A stretch of DNA of 64,000 bases from Bradyrhizobium ottawaense (GTDB taxonomy: Bacteria > Pseudomonadota > Alphaproteobacteria > Rhizobiales > Xanthobacteraceae), in contig NZ_LT629693.1 of the NCBI RefSeq assembly GCF_900099825.1, positions 4,103,001 to 4,167,000 on the forward strand. Reading direction: 5' to 3'. Shown piece by piece: positions 18,165-25,948 of this stretch. Every line of letters starts with the position of its first letter. The first letter of the stretch is position 1. Made by a program: the position numbers and the translations under genes. The notes below the pieces were generated by a model that saw nothing but the letters and a program-made list of their open reading frames with translations, made no database searches and was not told the DNA's origin.

Positions 18165-18643
18165 CCACCAAGATCATGATCCTGAACGGCCCGAATTTGA
18201 ATTTCCTCGGCATTCGGGAGCCGCATATCTACGGCTCGACGACGTTGAAGGAAATCGAAGTGAGCTGCGAGGCGCTGGCGAAATATCTCGGGATCGAGAT
18301 TTCGTTTCACCAGTCCAATCTGGAAGGCGAACTCGTCAACTGGATCCAGTCGGCGCACGGCACGGCCGACGCCATCATCATGAACCCTGCGGCCTATTCG
18401 TTCACCTCGATTGCGCTGATCGACGCCCTGAAAATCTTCGAGGGGCCGAAGATCGAGGTCCACATCTCCAACATCCACGCGCGTGACGAGCTGCACCGGC
18501 ACTCGATCACATCGAGCGCGTCGACCGCGGTGATCTGCGGCCTCGGGCCTTACGGCTACCTCGCCGCCATGCTCGCCGTCGTGCAGCGGTTGGGCAAGTT
18601 GCCGGATACAGTGCCGGCGTCGCTGCATGGCCTCAAGGCCTAG
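18161..18643 (+). CDS. aroQ: Type II 3-dehydroquinate dehydratase homologue with altered active-site residues
   Basis: A 160-residue dodecameric-type dehydroquinase homologue. The ATG follows GTGGGGAGG. Positions line up without gaps with the numbering I recall for the Mycobacterium tuberculosis enzyme: Asn12, Arg19, Tyr24 (loop GIREPHIYG), Asn75 and His101 (IEVHISNIHARDE) are kept. Position 81 is Phe (NPAAYSFTS instead of the usual histidine) and position 112 is His (ELHRHS instead of the usual arginine). It should interconvert 3-dehydroquinate and 3-dehydroshikimate. The context, after pcaHG and before aroE, suggests a catabolic quinate/shikimate role or a modified substrate. Confidence 0.85.
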   Translation: MTTKIMILNGPNLNFLGIREPHIYGSTTLKEIEVSCEALAKYLGIEISFHQSNLEGELVNWIQSAHGTADAIIMNPAAYSFTSIALIDALKIFEGPKIEVHISNIHARDELHRHSITSSASTAVICGLGPYGYLAAMLAVVQRLGKLPDTVPASLHGLKA

Positions 18644-18708
18644 CGACGGGAGATCGCGATGCGTGGCGCAGGCCTTAAAGTCATGCCGCGGCAAGACCAT
18701 GAGCGGGC

Positions 18709-19593
18709 ATGAGCAGCATGACTGATGGTCCATCCCGGGATCGCCGGCGATTTCTGACCGGGCTGATCGGCGCGCCGATCGCACAGTCGGCGTCACCTGC
18801 CATGCACGAACGGGCCGCCGACGCGCTCGGTGTCCGCTGCCACTATCACCTGATCGAGGTCGCGGGCGCCGATCGGGCCGGCTTGCGGGCATTGCTCGAT
18901 GGCGTGAAAAACGTCGGCTTCGCCGGCGTCAACATCACCTTTCCCTACAAGGAAGCCGTGGTCCCGTTGCTCGACGACTTGTCGGATGATGCGCGCGCGA
19001 TCGGCGCGGTCAACACCGTGGTCGTGCGCCAGGGTAAACTGATCGGATACAACACCGACACCACGGGCTTCGAGCGCGCGATTACAAATCTCGTGACCGC
19101 TTCGCGCCGCGGACCTGTGGCGCTGATCGGCGCGGGCGGCGTCGGCAAGGCGATCGCTTTCGCGCTGGCCAACCTTGGCGTCGCCGAACTCGCAATCTTC
19201 GACGCGGACCAGGCCAAGGCGGCGCAACTGGCGGCGCAATTGCGTGGCCGTCTGCCGGTGCGGATCGCGGAAACTGTCGAGGATGCGTTGCTGCGCGCCG
19301 TCGGCGTCATCAATGCAACGCCGGTCGGCATGCTGCCGGATCGCGGCACGCCGATTCCGGATGGATTGCTTCATCGGGATTTGTGGGTGGCCGATGCGGT
19401 CTATTCGCCGCTGTGGACGCCGCTCTTGAATGCCGCCCGGGCCAAAGGCGCCGTGGTCATGACCGGGCGCGACCTCGCGGTCTATCAGGCCGCGGATGCC
19501 TTCGAACTGTTTACCGGGCTGAAGCCGCCGACCGCCGAGATGGGACGTGCTTTCGATGCCGTCCTCGCGTCCCGGGCCGATCGAAGGGTCTGA
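18709..19593 (+). CDS. aroE: Shikimate/quinate dehydrogenase
   Basis: A 294-residue NAD(P)-dependent dehydrogenase. Substrate-binding residues are visible: Ser27 and Ser29 in AQSASPAMH, Lys81 in NITFPYKEAV, Asn102 in GAVNTVVV and Asp117 in YNTDTTGFE. The cofactor domain has ALIGAGGVGKAIAFALANLG (about 138-157). An acidic residue at the end of the second Rossmann strand (LAIFDADQAKA) may favour NAD over NADP, as in catabolic enzymes; this is inference. It lies 65 bases after aroQ, so the two probably form one unit converting quinate or shikimate towards protocatechuate. The exact ATG (18709 or 18718) is uncertain. Confidence 0.88.
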   Translation: MSSMTDGPSRDRRRFLTGLIGAPIAQSASPAMHERAADALGVRCHYHLIEVAGADRAGLRALLDGVKNVGFAGVNITFPYKEAVVPLLDDLSDDARAIGAVNTVVVRQGKLIGYNTDTTGFERAITNLVTASRRGPVALIGAGGVGKAIAFALANLGVAELAIFDADQAKAAQLAAQLRGRLPVRIAETVEDALLRAVGVINATPVGMLPDRGTPIPDGLLHRDLWVADAVYSPLWTPLLNAARAKGAVVMTGRDLAVYQAADAFELFTGLKPPTAEMGRAFDAVLASRADRRV

Positions 19594-19644
19594 TACCGGC
19601 GATATCAGCCGTGAACCTCCTGCAAAAATGCCTCCCGAAGGAGA

Positions 19645-19686
19645 TTGACAATCAGCACCTAGTTATATAATAAATTAGTTATATAA
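19645..19686 (+). promoter_or_regulatory. Promoter and tandem operator of the arsR-type operon
   Basis: TTGACA at 19645-19650 and TATAAT at 19666-19671 (15-base spacing) precede the ArsR-type gene. The 11-mer TAGTTATATAA occurs twice, at 19660-19670 and 19676-19686, a 16-base period; each contains the palindrome TTATATAA. One copy covers the -10 hexamer, the classic layout for autorepression by a winged-helix ArsR repressor. Confidence 0.7.
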
Positions 19687-19696
19687 CGGAGTTGAT

Positions 19697-20020
19697 ATGT
19701 CGAACCTCAATGCCTCCTTTGCCGCGCTGGCGGACCCGACTCGCCGGGCGATTCTGGCCCGGCTCGCACTCGGCGAGGCGACGGTCAATGAGCTGGTCGA
19801 GCCGTTCGAAATGACGCAGCCGGCGATATCGCGTCACCTCAAGGTCCTCGAAGGTGCCGGCCTGATCATCCGCCGCGTCGAAGGCACCAAGCGGCCGTGC
19901 CGGTTGGCGCCGACAGCCATGGCCGAGATCGATCAATGGCTCGGGATGCTGCGGCAAGCGCTGGCCGCGAATTACAACCGGCTGGACGATGTCCTCGCCG
20001 CGATGAAAACCGAAACCTGA
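19697..20020 (+). CDS. ArsR family transcriptional regulator
   Basis: A 107-residue winged-helix protein, ATG after a GGAG site. It has the domain signature of the ArsR/SmtB family: FAALADPTRRAILARLALGEATVNEL, then the recognition helix in MTQPAISRHLKVLEGAGLI and the wing RRVEGTKRPCRL. No metal-binding CxC motif is present, so it is probably of the non-metal subgroup that is commonly paired with SRPBCC proteins. It is the first gene of a three-gene unit with an AHSA1-like protein and a GyrI-like protein, and probably represses its own promoter through the TTATATAA repeats just upstream. Confidence 0.92.
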   Translation: MSNLNASFAALADPTRRAILARLALGEATVNELVEPFEMTQPAISRHLKVLEGAGLIIRRVEGTKRPCRLAPTAMAEIDQWLGMLRQALAANYNRLDDVLAAMKTET

Positions 20021-20031
20021 AAGGCAAACCT

Positions 20032-20514
20032 GTGAGCAAGATGACGCTGAAGACCGAAGGCGATACGCATGTTGTTGTCACGCGCAAATTCGCCGCGCCG
20101 CCCGAGGCCGTGTACCGCGCGCACACCGAGCCTGCGCTGATCCAGAAGTGGCTGCTCGGACCGGAGGGCTGGACCATGCCGGTCTGCATCAACGAGGCGC
20201 GCCCCGGCGGCAAGATCAGATACGAGTGGTCGAACGGCCAAGGCGGCGGCTTCTACGTGACCGGTGAATTTGTCGAATTGGTGCCATTCAGCCGGCTCGT
20301 TCACGTCGAGCGGATGCACATGCCGGATCCGACACCTGACAACCATATCGAAACGACGTTCGCGCCCGACGGCTCCGGCACCTTGATGACGATGCGAATG
20401 ACGCTGCCGGATGCCACCACGCGAACCATGATGCTGTCGAGCGGCATGGAGCATGGCATGGAAGCGAGTTACGTCCGGCTCGAGACCTTCATCAATTCGT
20501 CCGGGCTCGCTTGA
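20032..20514 (+). CDS. SRPBCC (AHSA1-like) domain protein
   Basis: About 160 residues, from a GTG at 20032 behind AAAGG (an ATG at 20041 is the alternative). It has the AHSA1/START-like fold signature: VTRKFAAPPEAVYRAHTEPALIQKWLLGP at the start, then GGKIRYEWSN, YVTGEFVELVPFSRLVHVE and a C-terminal helix MEHGMEASYVRLETFI. Such proteins bind hydrophobic ligands in a deep cavity. The arsR-SRPBCC pairing is frequent in bacteria, but the ligand is unknown. It is 11 bases from arsR and clearly co-transcribed. Confidence 0.9.
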   Translation: MSKMTLKTEGDTHVVVTRKFAAPPEAVYRAHTEPALIQKWLLGPEGWTMPVCINEARPGGKIRYEWSNGQGGGFYVTGEFVELVPFSRLVHVERMHMPDPTPDNHIETTFAPDGSGTLMTMRMTLPDATTRTMMLSSGMEHGMEASYVRLETFINSSGLA

Positions 20515-20534
20515 GCCGCGTCGGGAGCACAGCC

Positions 20535-21002
20535 ATGATCGAACCGCTTCGCACCGTCAAAACCGCGCCACAGCATATCGCCCTGATTCCGATCCAGGTG
20601 CCGCGCGCGGAAATTCAGAAGGTCATGGGCCCGGGCCTCATGGAATTGAAGGCCGCCGTCGCCGCGCAGAACATTGCGGTCGTCGGCCCATGGTTTACCC
20701 ACCATGTGCGCGATCCCGGCGCTGTCTTCGATTTCGAGATCTGCCTGCCGGTTGCTTCACCTGTCGCGGCGGTCAATCGCGTCAAGCCGGCGCAATGGCC
20801 GGCGATGACCATCGTCCAGACCACCTATCATGGCGGCTACGAAGGACTCGGCGGCGCCTGGGGCGAATTCATCGCGATGATCAAGGCCACAGGGCACAAG
20901 ACCGCGGACGGCCTCTATGAGACCTACGCGGTCGGCCCGGAGACCAGCATGGATCCGGGTGCGTGGCGCACGGTGCTGAGCAAGGAAGTAGCGGCGCCTT
21001 AG
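20535..21002 (+). CDS. GyrI-like small-molecule-binding domain protein
   Basis: A 155-residue stand-alone effector-binding domain (GyrI-like / AraC effector-binding fold). The ATG at 20535 follows GGGAGC. The features match the family: APQHIALIPIQVPRAEIQKVMGPGL near the N-terminus, FDFEICLPVASPV in the centre, the YHGGYEGLGGAWGEF motif and LYETYAVGPE towards the C-terminus, where the conserved glutamate of the pocket sits. There is no DNA-binding domain. It is third in the arsR operon, so both it and the SRPBCC protein may bind the inducing compound. Confidence 0.85.
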   Translation: MIEPLRTVKTAPQHIALIPIQVPRAEIQKVMGPGLMELKAAVAAQNIAVVGPWFTHHVRDPGAVFDFEICLPVASPVAAVNRVKPAQWPAMTIVQTTYHGGYEGLGGAWGEFIAMIKATGHKTADGLYETYAVGPETSMDPGAWRTVLSKEVAAP

Positions 21003-21008
21003 TCGCCG

Positions 21009-22568
21009 CTACTCGATCACCGCATGATCGGGGGCCGCCGACTGCGCGCGCAGCGTGGCCTTGGTCGAGCCGATCATGATCGTCAGCGGTATCGAGACCA
21101 GGATGAAGACCATCACCAGCTGGTAGTCCTGGGAGAAGGCGATGATCTGCGCCTGCACCTTCACCATGACGTCGGCCATGGCGCGGCCGGCATCGGTCGA
21201 CAAATCGATCATGCCGCGCACATTGGGCATCTGCATGGCATGGTTGAACGGGTTGATGTGCTCCGACAGCACCGCGTAGACGCGCGTCGATCCCTGCGTC
21301 AGTTGCGAGATCACGATGGAAATGCCGATCGAGCTGGCGACGTTGCGCATCAAGGTCAGCATCGAGGTGCCGTCGGTGCGCAAGTGGTTGGGCAGCGTCA
21401 GGAACGCCACCGTGGAGAGCGGCACGAACACCAGTCCGAAACCAAATCCCTGGACGATGCTGACCGTGACAATCTCGGTGACGCCGGTCTGATCGGTCCA
21501 GCCGGTCATCTGAAACAGGGAAGCCGCGGTCAGGCTGAGGCCGGTAATGATCAGCGTGCGCGCCTCGACATAGCGCATCACCCGTCCAACCAGCATCATG
21601 GCGACGAAGGTGCCGGATCCACGGGTCGCGAGCAGCATGCCGGCGGTGATGATGGGGTAGCCGATCACGTTCTGCAGGAACGGCGACGACAGCGCCATGG
21701 TCGAATACAGCACCAGCCCCATGACCGCCATGAACACGCAGCCGCCGACGAAGTTCTTGTCCTTGAACAGCGCGAACTGGATGAACGGCTTCGAGGTCGT
21801 GAACGAATGCGCGAAGAAATAGTAGAAGCCGATCGCCGAAACGATGAATTCGCCGATGATCTCGTTGGATTCCAGCCAGCCGAGCTGCTCGCCGCGGTCG
21901 AGCGCCAGCTGCAACGAGCCGATCGCGATCGCGAGCGCCGAAAAGCCGAACCAGTCGAAGCGCAGGTTGAGGTCCTTCTTGGTCTCGTCCATGAAGATCA
22001 CGAGGCCGAGCACCGTGAAGATGCCGAACGGCAGGTTGACGAAGAACACCCAGTGCCAGGAATAGGTTTCGGTCAGCCACGCCCCGAGCGAGGGGCCCAT
22101 GATCGGCCCCATCATCACGCCCATGCCCCAGATCGACATCGCCTTGGCGCGCTCATGCAGCGCGTAGGTATCGAGCATGACCGCCTGCGACAGCGGCACC
22201 AGGGCTGCGCCGAATACGCCCTGCAGCAGGCGGAACAGCACCATCTGGTTGATGTCCTGCGCCAGTCCGCACAGCACGGAGGCGAAGGTGAACCCGGCGG
22301 AGCAGACGATGAAGATATTCTTGCGACCGAAGCGATTGGCGATCCACCCCACCGGCGCCGTCATGATCGCGGCGGCGACGATGTAGGAGGTCAGCACCCA
22401 GTTGATCTGGTCCTGCGATGCCGACAGCGAACCCTGCATGTAGGGCAGTGCGACATTGGCGATGGTGGTGTCCAGCGCCTGCATGATGGTCGCCGTCATG
22501 GCGCAGATCGTCACCATGTTCCGGCGCAGGCCGGGAACGGCTGATGGTGACGGACCCGGCGTCGGCAT
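21009..22568 (-). CDS. emrB: DHA2-family (EmrB/QacA) drug efflux MFS transporter
   Basis: A 519-residue protein with about 14 membrane helices. It has DTTIANVALPYMQGSLSAS in the first helix region, the GWIANRFGRKN loop motif A, and the antiporter motif C in the fifth helix area (MGVMMGPIMGPSLGAWL). It exports hydrophobic compounds driven by protons together with the EmrA adaptor encoded just upstream, nine bases away, and a TolC-like outer-membrane channel encoded elsewhere. It is the last gene of the marR-emrA-emrB unit. The substrate is not predictable. Confidence 0.93.
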   Translation of the reverse strand: MPTPGPSPSAVPGLRRNMVTICAMTATIMQALDTTIANVALPYMQGSLSASQDQINWVLTSYIVAAAIMTAPVGWIANRFGRKNIFIVCSAGFTFASVLCGLAQDINQMVLFRLLQGVFGAALVPLSQAVMLDTYALHERAKAMSIWGMGVMMGPIMGPSLGAWLTETYSWHWVFFVNLPFGIFTVLGLVIFMDETKKDLNLRFDWFGFSALAIAIGSLQLALDRGEQLGWLESNEIIGEFIVSAIGFYYFFAHSFTTSKPFIQFALFKDKNFVGGCVFMAVMGLVLYSTMALSSPFLQNVIGYPIITAGMLLATRGSGTFVAMMLVGRVMRYVEARTLIITGLSLTAASLFQMTGWTDQTGVTEIVTVSIVQGFGFGLVFVPLSTVAFLTLPNHLRTDGTSMLTLMRNVASSIGISIVISQLTQGSTRVYAVLSEHINPFNHAMQMPNVRGMIDLSTDAGRAMADVMVKVQAQIIAFSQDYQLVMVFILVSIPLTIMIGSTKATLRAQSAAPDHAVIE

Positions 22569-22577
22569 AATGACGGC

Positions 22578-23747
22578 CTATTCGTGTTCGTTGTTGGCCG
22601 CGGCCGGCGAGAAGCCGAACAGGGCTGCCAGCGAACGGCTGTGTTTGGTGTCGATGGTGGCGTAGACGCTCATGCCGGCCTTCAGCTTGCGCACGAACTT
22701 GTCGTTGTTGTCGAAATAGATCCGCACCGGCACGCGCTGCACCACCTTGACGAAATTGCCCGACGCGTTCTGCGGCGGCAGGATTGCGAACTGCGCGCCG
22801 GTGCCTGGAGACAGCGAGCCGACCGTGCCCTTGAACACATGGTTGGGGAACGCATCGACGTCGAGTTCGACGGTCTGTCCGACCGCGACATAGGTGAAAT
22901 CGGATTCCTTCGGGTTGGCGTCGACCCACGGGTTCGCGGTGTCGATGATGCTGAACACCGGCGCACCTGCCGCGACGAAGCGGCCGAGCTGGATCTGGTC
23001 GACCTGCGTCGCGATACCCGCCATCGGCGCGCGCATCACGGTGTGGTCGAGATTGCGCTGGGCCTGGTCGAGCGCCGCCTTGGCCTGGGCGTAGGGCGGG
23101 AATTCCTCGATCGGCAGTTCGGGATTGCCGAGCAACTGGGTCTTGGCGTTGGAGAGCTGCTGCTTGACGAATTGCGCCTGCGCGGCGGCGGTCACCAGCG
23201 CGGTGCCGGAATTGTCGAGGTCGAGCTGCGAGCCGACATTGCTCTTCACCAGCGCCTGCTTGCGATCGACGTCGCGCTGCTTCAGATCGATGCCCTGTTG
23301 CGTCAGGTCGGCCATCTGGCCGTAGATCTTGATGTTGGCGACCAGGTTGTCATAGGTGACCCTGGCCTGGTCGAGCGTGGCCTTGGCTGATGCGACCGCG
23401 AGCCGGAACGGCACCGGATCGATCTCGAACAGCACGTCGCCTTCCCTGACCTGCTGGCCCTCCTTCACGACGACCTTTTCGATCTTGCCGGAGATATCCG
23501 GCGTGATCAGCACCTTCTGGGCGCCGACATAGGCGTCGTCGGTGGTCACGTAGCGGCCGCCATTGAGATAGAAGGTGATGCCGGCGATCGCGGCGACCAG
23601 CGGCAGCACCACCAGCAGCAGGAAGCGGCGATAGCGGCGCAGGCCCGCCATCAACCGGCGGCGCGGCTCGGCGGCGAGCTTCTGGCGCGACGGCGAAGCC
23701 GGGCTGGTTTTCTGCTCGGGCGGGAATTTGAGGACGGGATCAGCCAT
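22578..23747 (-). CDS. emrA: EmrA-type membrane fusion (HlyD family) efflux adaptor
   Basis: About 389 residues. The ATG at 23745-23747 follows AAAGGAG and overlaps the end of marR by eight bases. A cytoplasmic N-terminus of about 45 residues precedes one membrane span (RRFLLLVVLPLVAAIAGITFYL). Next come the first lipoyl half (YVTTDDAYVGAQKVLITPDISGKI), a long coiled-coil hairpin (about 110-210), the second lipoyl half (RAPMAGIATQVDQIQLGRFV) and a beta-barrel. It bridges EmrB to an outer-membrane channel. The arrangement is canonical. Confidence 0.93.
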   Translation of the reverse strand: MADPVLKFPPEQKTSPASPSRQKLAAEPRRRLMAGLRRYRRFLLLVVLPLVAAIAGITFYLNGGRYVTTDDAYVGAQKVLITPDISGKIEKVVVKEGQQVREGDVLFEIDPVPFRLAVASAKATLDQARVTYDNLVANIKIYGQMADLTQQGIDLKQRDVDRKQALVKSNVGSQLDLDNSGTALVTAAAQAQFVKQQLSNAKTQLLGNPELPIEEFPPYAQAKAALDQAQRNLDHTVMRAPMAGIATQVDQIQLGRFVAAGAPVFSIIDTANPWVDANPKESDFTYVAVGQTVELDVDAFPNHVFKGTVGSLSPGTGAQFAILPPQNASGNFVKVVQRVPVRIYFDNNDKFVRKLKAGMSVYATIDTKHSRSLAALFGFSPAAANNEHE

Positions 23748-24219
23748 AGCGCTGCTCCTTTCGGGGAGGTTCGCCGGCTGGGTTTTGGATGGCATTGCGT
23801 ACGTTCTCTTTGATCAGGTCGAGTTGGTCGAGCAGGCGGTGGGCATCGGCGGGATTGATGCCTTCCAGCGCCATCGTGGTGATTTCCGAGCGCAGCCCGG
23901 AGAGTTTTCCCAGAAGCGGCCGGGCCGTCTTGCGGAGATAGAGGCGGTTGACGCGGCGGTCGGTCTCGTCGCCGCGGCGCTCGATCCAGCCATTGTTGCA
24001 GAGCTTGTCGACCAGCCGGGTCAGCGTGATCGGCTGCATCTCCATCTGCTCGGCGAGTTCGGTCTGTTTCAGGCCCTCGGTGCGCTCCACCTTGGCCAAA
24101 ACCGCCCATTGAGCGCGGGTAATGCCGTGGCGCGCGGCCTGCTTGTCGGCATAGGCGCGCACCAGCCGCTGCAATTCGCCCAGCGTAAACAGGAAGTTCA
24201 TATCCACGGAACCGCGCAT
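23740..24219 (-). CDS. MarR family transcriptional regulator of the emrAB operon
   Basis: A 159-residue winged helix-turn-helix protein. The DNA-binding region GLKQTELAEQMEMQPITLTRLVDKLCNNGWIERR with the wing DETDRRVNRLYL is typical of MarR/SlyA proteins, which lose DNA affinity on binding phenolic or hydrophobic compounds. It is the first gene of the efflux operon, so it most likely represses marR-emrA-emrB and is released by a substrate of the pump. A palindrome in its upstream region (24242-24257) is a candidate binding site. The gene is divergent from zur. Confidence 0.92.
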   Translation of the reverse strand: MRGSVDMNFLFTLGELQRLVRAYADKQAARHGITRAQWAVLAKVERTEGLKQTELAEQMEMQPITLTRLVDKLCNNGWIERRGDETDRRVNRLYLRKTARPLLGKLSGLRSEITTMALEGINPADAHRLLDQLDLIKENVRNAIQNPAGEPPRKEQRYG

Positions 24220-24241
24220 CAGCCCTCGCCTCCATAAGCTT

Positions 24242-24257
24242 TAGCTATAATAAGCTA
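24242..24257. promoter_or_regulatory. Candidate MarR operator upstream of marR-emrAB
   Basis: TAGCTATAATAAGCTA has inverted five-base arms TAGCT/AGCTA around a six-base AT core, starting 23 bases before the marR ATG. MarR-type operators are often AT-rich palindromes of this length overlapping the promoter. It lies in the divergent gap with zur. Confidence 0.55.
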
Positions 24258-24376
24258 GCTCATTAATTCTGCATCGCAAGTTAACAAGGACGTGACCCGC
24301 GCCTGCGGCATGGCTCGGAACCTGCAAGGAGAGGCAAAGCGGCGGGCTTTGGGATTGGCCGCGAAAATGCTAAGAA

Positions 24377-24883
24377 ATGAACGAGATGACCCTGGCAAAG
24401 CCGACTTTCCCCGCGCCCGACCACGATCACGGCCGCTGCACCGCGGACGCGATGTCGCATGCCGAGCAGGTTTGCGTGCGGCGGGCGCAGAAATTCACCC
24501 CGATCCGGCGCCAGGTGCTGCAGGCGCTGCTGTCCAGCCACCGTCCGCTCGGGGCCTATGAGGTGATCGACGAACTCGCCAAGTCGATGCCGCGGCCGGC
24601 GCCGATCACGGTCTACCGCGCGCTCGATTTCCTGATGGAAAACGGCCTCGTCCACCGCATCGAGAGCCGCAACGCCTTCCTCGCCTGCGCGCATGACCAC
24701 GACGAAACCTCGATGGTGGCGTTCCTGATCTGCGATCATTGCGGCTCGGTCGGCGAAATTCCGGCGGCGCCGGTCGCGCAAAGCCTCAACGCCGCGGCGC
24801 GCGCGACGGGCTTTGCGCCAAAGCTCTCGGTCGTCGAAATCGCCGGCACCTGCGCCCATTGTCAGAAGCATTTAGGGGCATGA
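24377..24883 (+). CDS. zur: Fur-family zinc uptake regulator Zur
   Basis: A 168-residue Fur-superfamily protein. A His/Cys-rich N-terminus (PDHDHGRCTADAMSHAEQVC) precedes the winged helix with FTPIRRQVLQALLSSHRPLGAYEVIDEL and ITVYRALDFLMENGLVHRIES. The C-terminal domain has LICDHCGSVGE and a second CxxC in TCAHCQKHLGA, forming the structural zinc site. The separated first Cys and this C-terminal pair resemble alphaproteobacterial Zur rather than Fur/Irr. It likely represses high-affinity zinc import when zinc is sufficient; no znu genes are in the window. It is divergent from marR. Confidence 0.85.
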   Translation: MNEMTLAKPTFPAPDHDHGRCTADAMSHAEQVCVRRAQKFTPIRRQVLQALLSSHRPLGAYEVIDELAKSMPRPAPITVYRALDFLMENGLVHRIESRNAFLACAHDHDETSMVAFLICDHCGSVGEIPAAPVAQSLNAAARATGFAPKLSVVEIAGTCAHCQKHLGA

Positions 24884-24961
24884 TCTCAGTCCGAAAACCG
24901 GAAGCCCACTCTTCCGGATCCTACCTGTAAGAACACGGCGCCAAGCCGGCCACGAGGATCG

Positions 24962-25900
24962 ATGTCATCCAGTCAACTGAAGCCTTCCGCCGCGCGTGCG
25001 CTCACGCCGGGCGCCATCGCCTTGATGCTGATGCTGTGCCTGAGCTGGGGGTTCAACCAGATCGCGGTCAAGCTGGCGCTGCCAGACGTGCCGCCGATGA
25101 TGCAGGCGCTGATCCGTTCCGCCGGTGCGTTGCCGGTGATGCTGGCGGTCGGCTGGTTCCGCGGCGTCAGGTTCCTTGAGCGCGACGGCACGCTCGTCCC
25201 GGGCCTGCTGGCGGGCGTGCTGTTCGGGATCGAATTCGTGCTGATCTTTACGGGCCTGGTGTTCACCTCGGCGTCGCGCGCGGCGGTGTTTCTCTACACC
25301 GCGCCGTTTTTCGTAGCGCTGGGCTCCTATCAATTTCTCGGCGAGCGGCTCTCCGCCCTGCAATGGGGCGGGCTCGGCTTGAGTTTCGCCGGCGTGGCGC
25401 TCGCCATCGGCGTGCCGCAGCCGAATGTCGATGCCAAGGTGCTGCTCGGCGATCTCCTGGTGGTCGCCGGAGGCGCGCTGTGGGCGGCGACCACGCTGAT
25501 CGCCAAGGGAACGGGTTTGCGCAACGCCGCACCTGAAAAGGCGCTCGGCTACCAGGTCGCGGTGTCGATACCGATTTTGGCCGGGGCATCGTGGCTGTCC
25601 GGCGAGACCATCACCCACATGCCGGGTCTGCTGTCGATCTCGCTCCTGGCCTATCAGGCGATCTGGGTGGTCGGCTGCACCTTCGTGCTGTGGTTCGCGC
25701 TGGTCAAAACCTATTCGGCGAGCAAGCTTTCGGCCTTCACCTTCATCACGCCGCTGTTCGGCGTCGTCGCCGCCTACTTCATCATGAAGGATTCGCTGAC
25801 CATTGCGTTTGGTGCGGCGGCGCTGCTGGTCATTGCCGGGCTCTATCTCGTCAACAAGCCGGATCCGAAGCTGATGCCGGATCCGAACGTGCCGGCGTGA
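24962..25900 (+). CDS. EamA-family (DMT superfamily) transporter
   Basis: A 312-residue protein with ten predicted membrane helices in two EamA repeats (about 20-150 and 165-300). LMLCLSWGFNQIAVKLAL starts the first repeat, LVFTSASRAAVFLYTAPFFVALG is the conserved fourth-helix region, and AFTFITPLFGVVAAYFIMKDSL matches it in the second repeat. DMT proteins export amino acids, nucleobases or other metabolites; this member cannot be assigned. It follows zur by 78 bases on the same strand but without evidence of shared function. Confidence 0.88.
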   Translation: MSSSQLKPSAARALTPGAIALMLMLCLSWGFNQIAVKLALPDVPPMMQALIRSAGALPVMLAVGWFRGVRFLERDGTLVPGLLAGVLFGIEFVLIFTGLVFTSASRAAVFLYTAPFFVALGSYQFLGERLSALQWGGLGLSFAGVALAIGVPQPNVDAKVLLGDLLVVAGGALWAATTLIAKGTGLRNAAPEKALGYQVAVSIPILAGASWLSGETITHMPGLLSISLLAYQAIWVVGCTFVLWFALVKTYSASKLSAFTFITPLFGVVAAYFIMKDSLTIAFGAAALLVIAGLYLVNKPDPKLMPDPNVPA

Positions 25901-25948
25901 TCGGTCAGCAGCGCTTTTGAACCAACGCGGGATATTCGCAGTTCGAAT

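Noticed and set aside
21024..22544. 506-codon plus-strand frame opposite emrB
   Set aside because: Extremely His/Arg/Gly-rich composition, typical of a shadow in GC-rich DNA; the minus strand encodes an unmistakable efflux pump.
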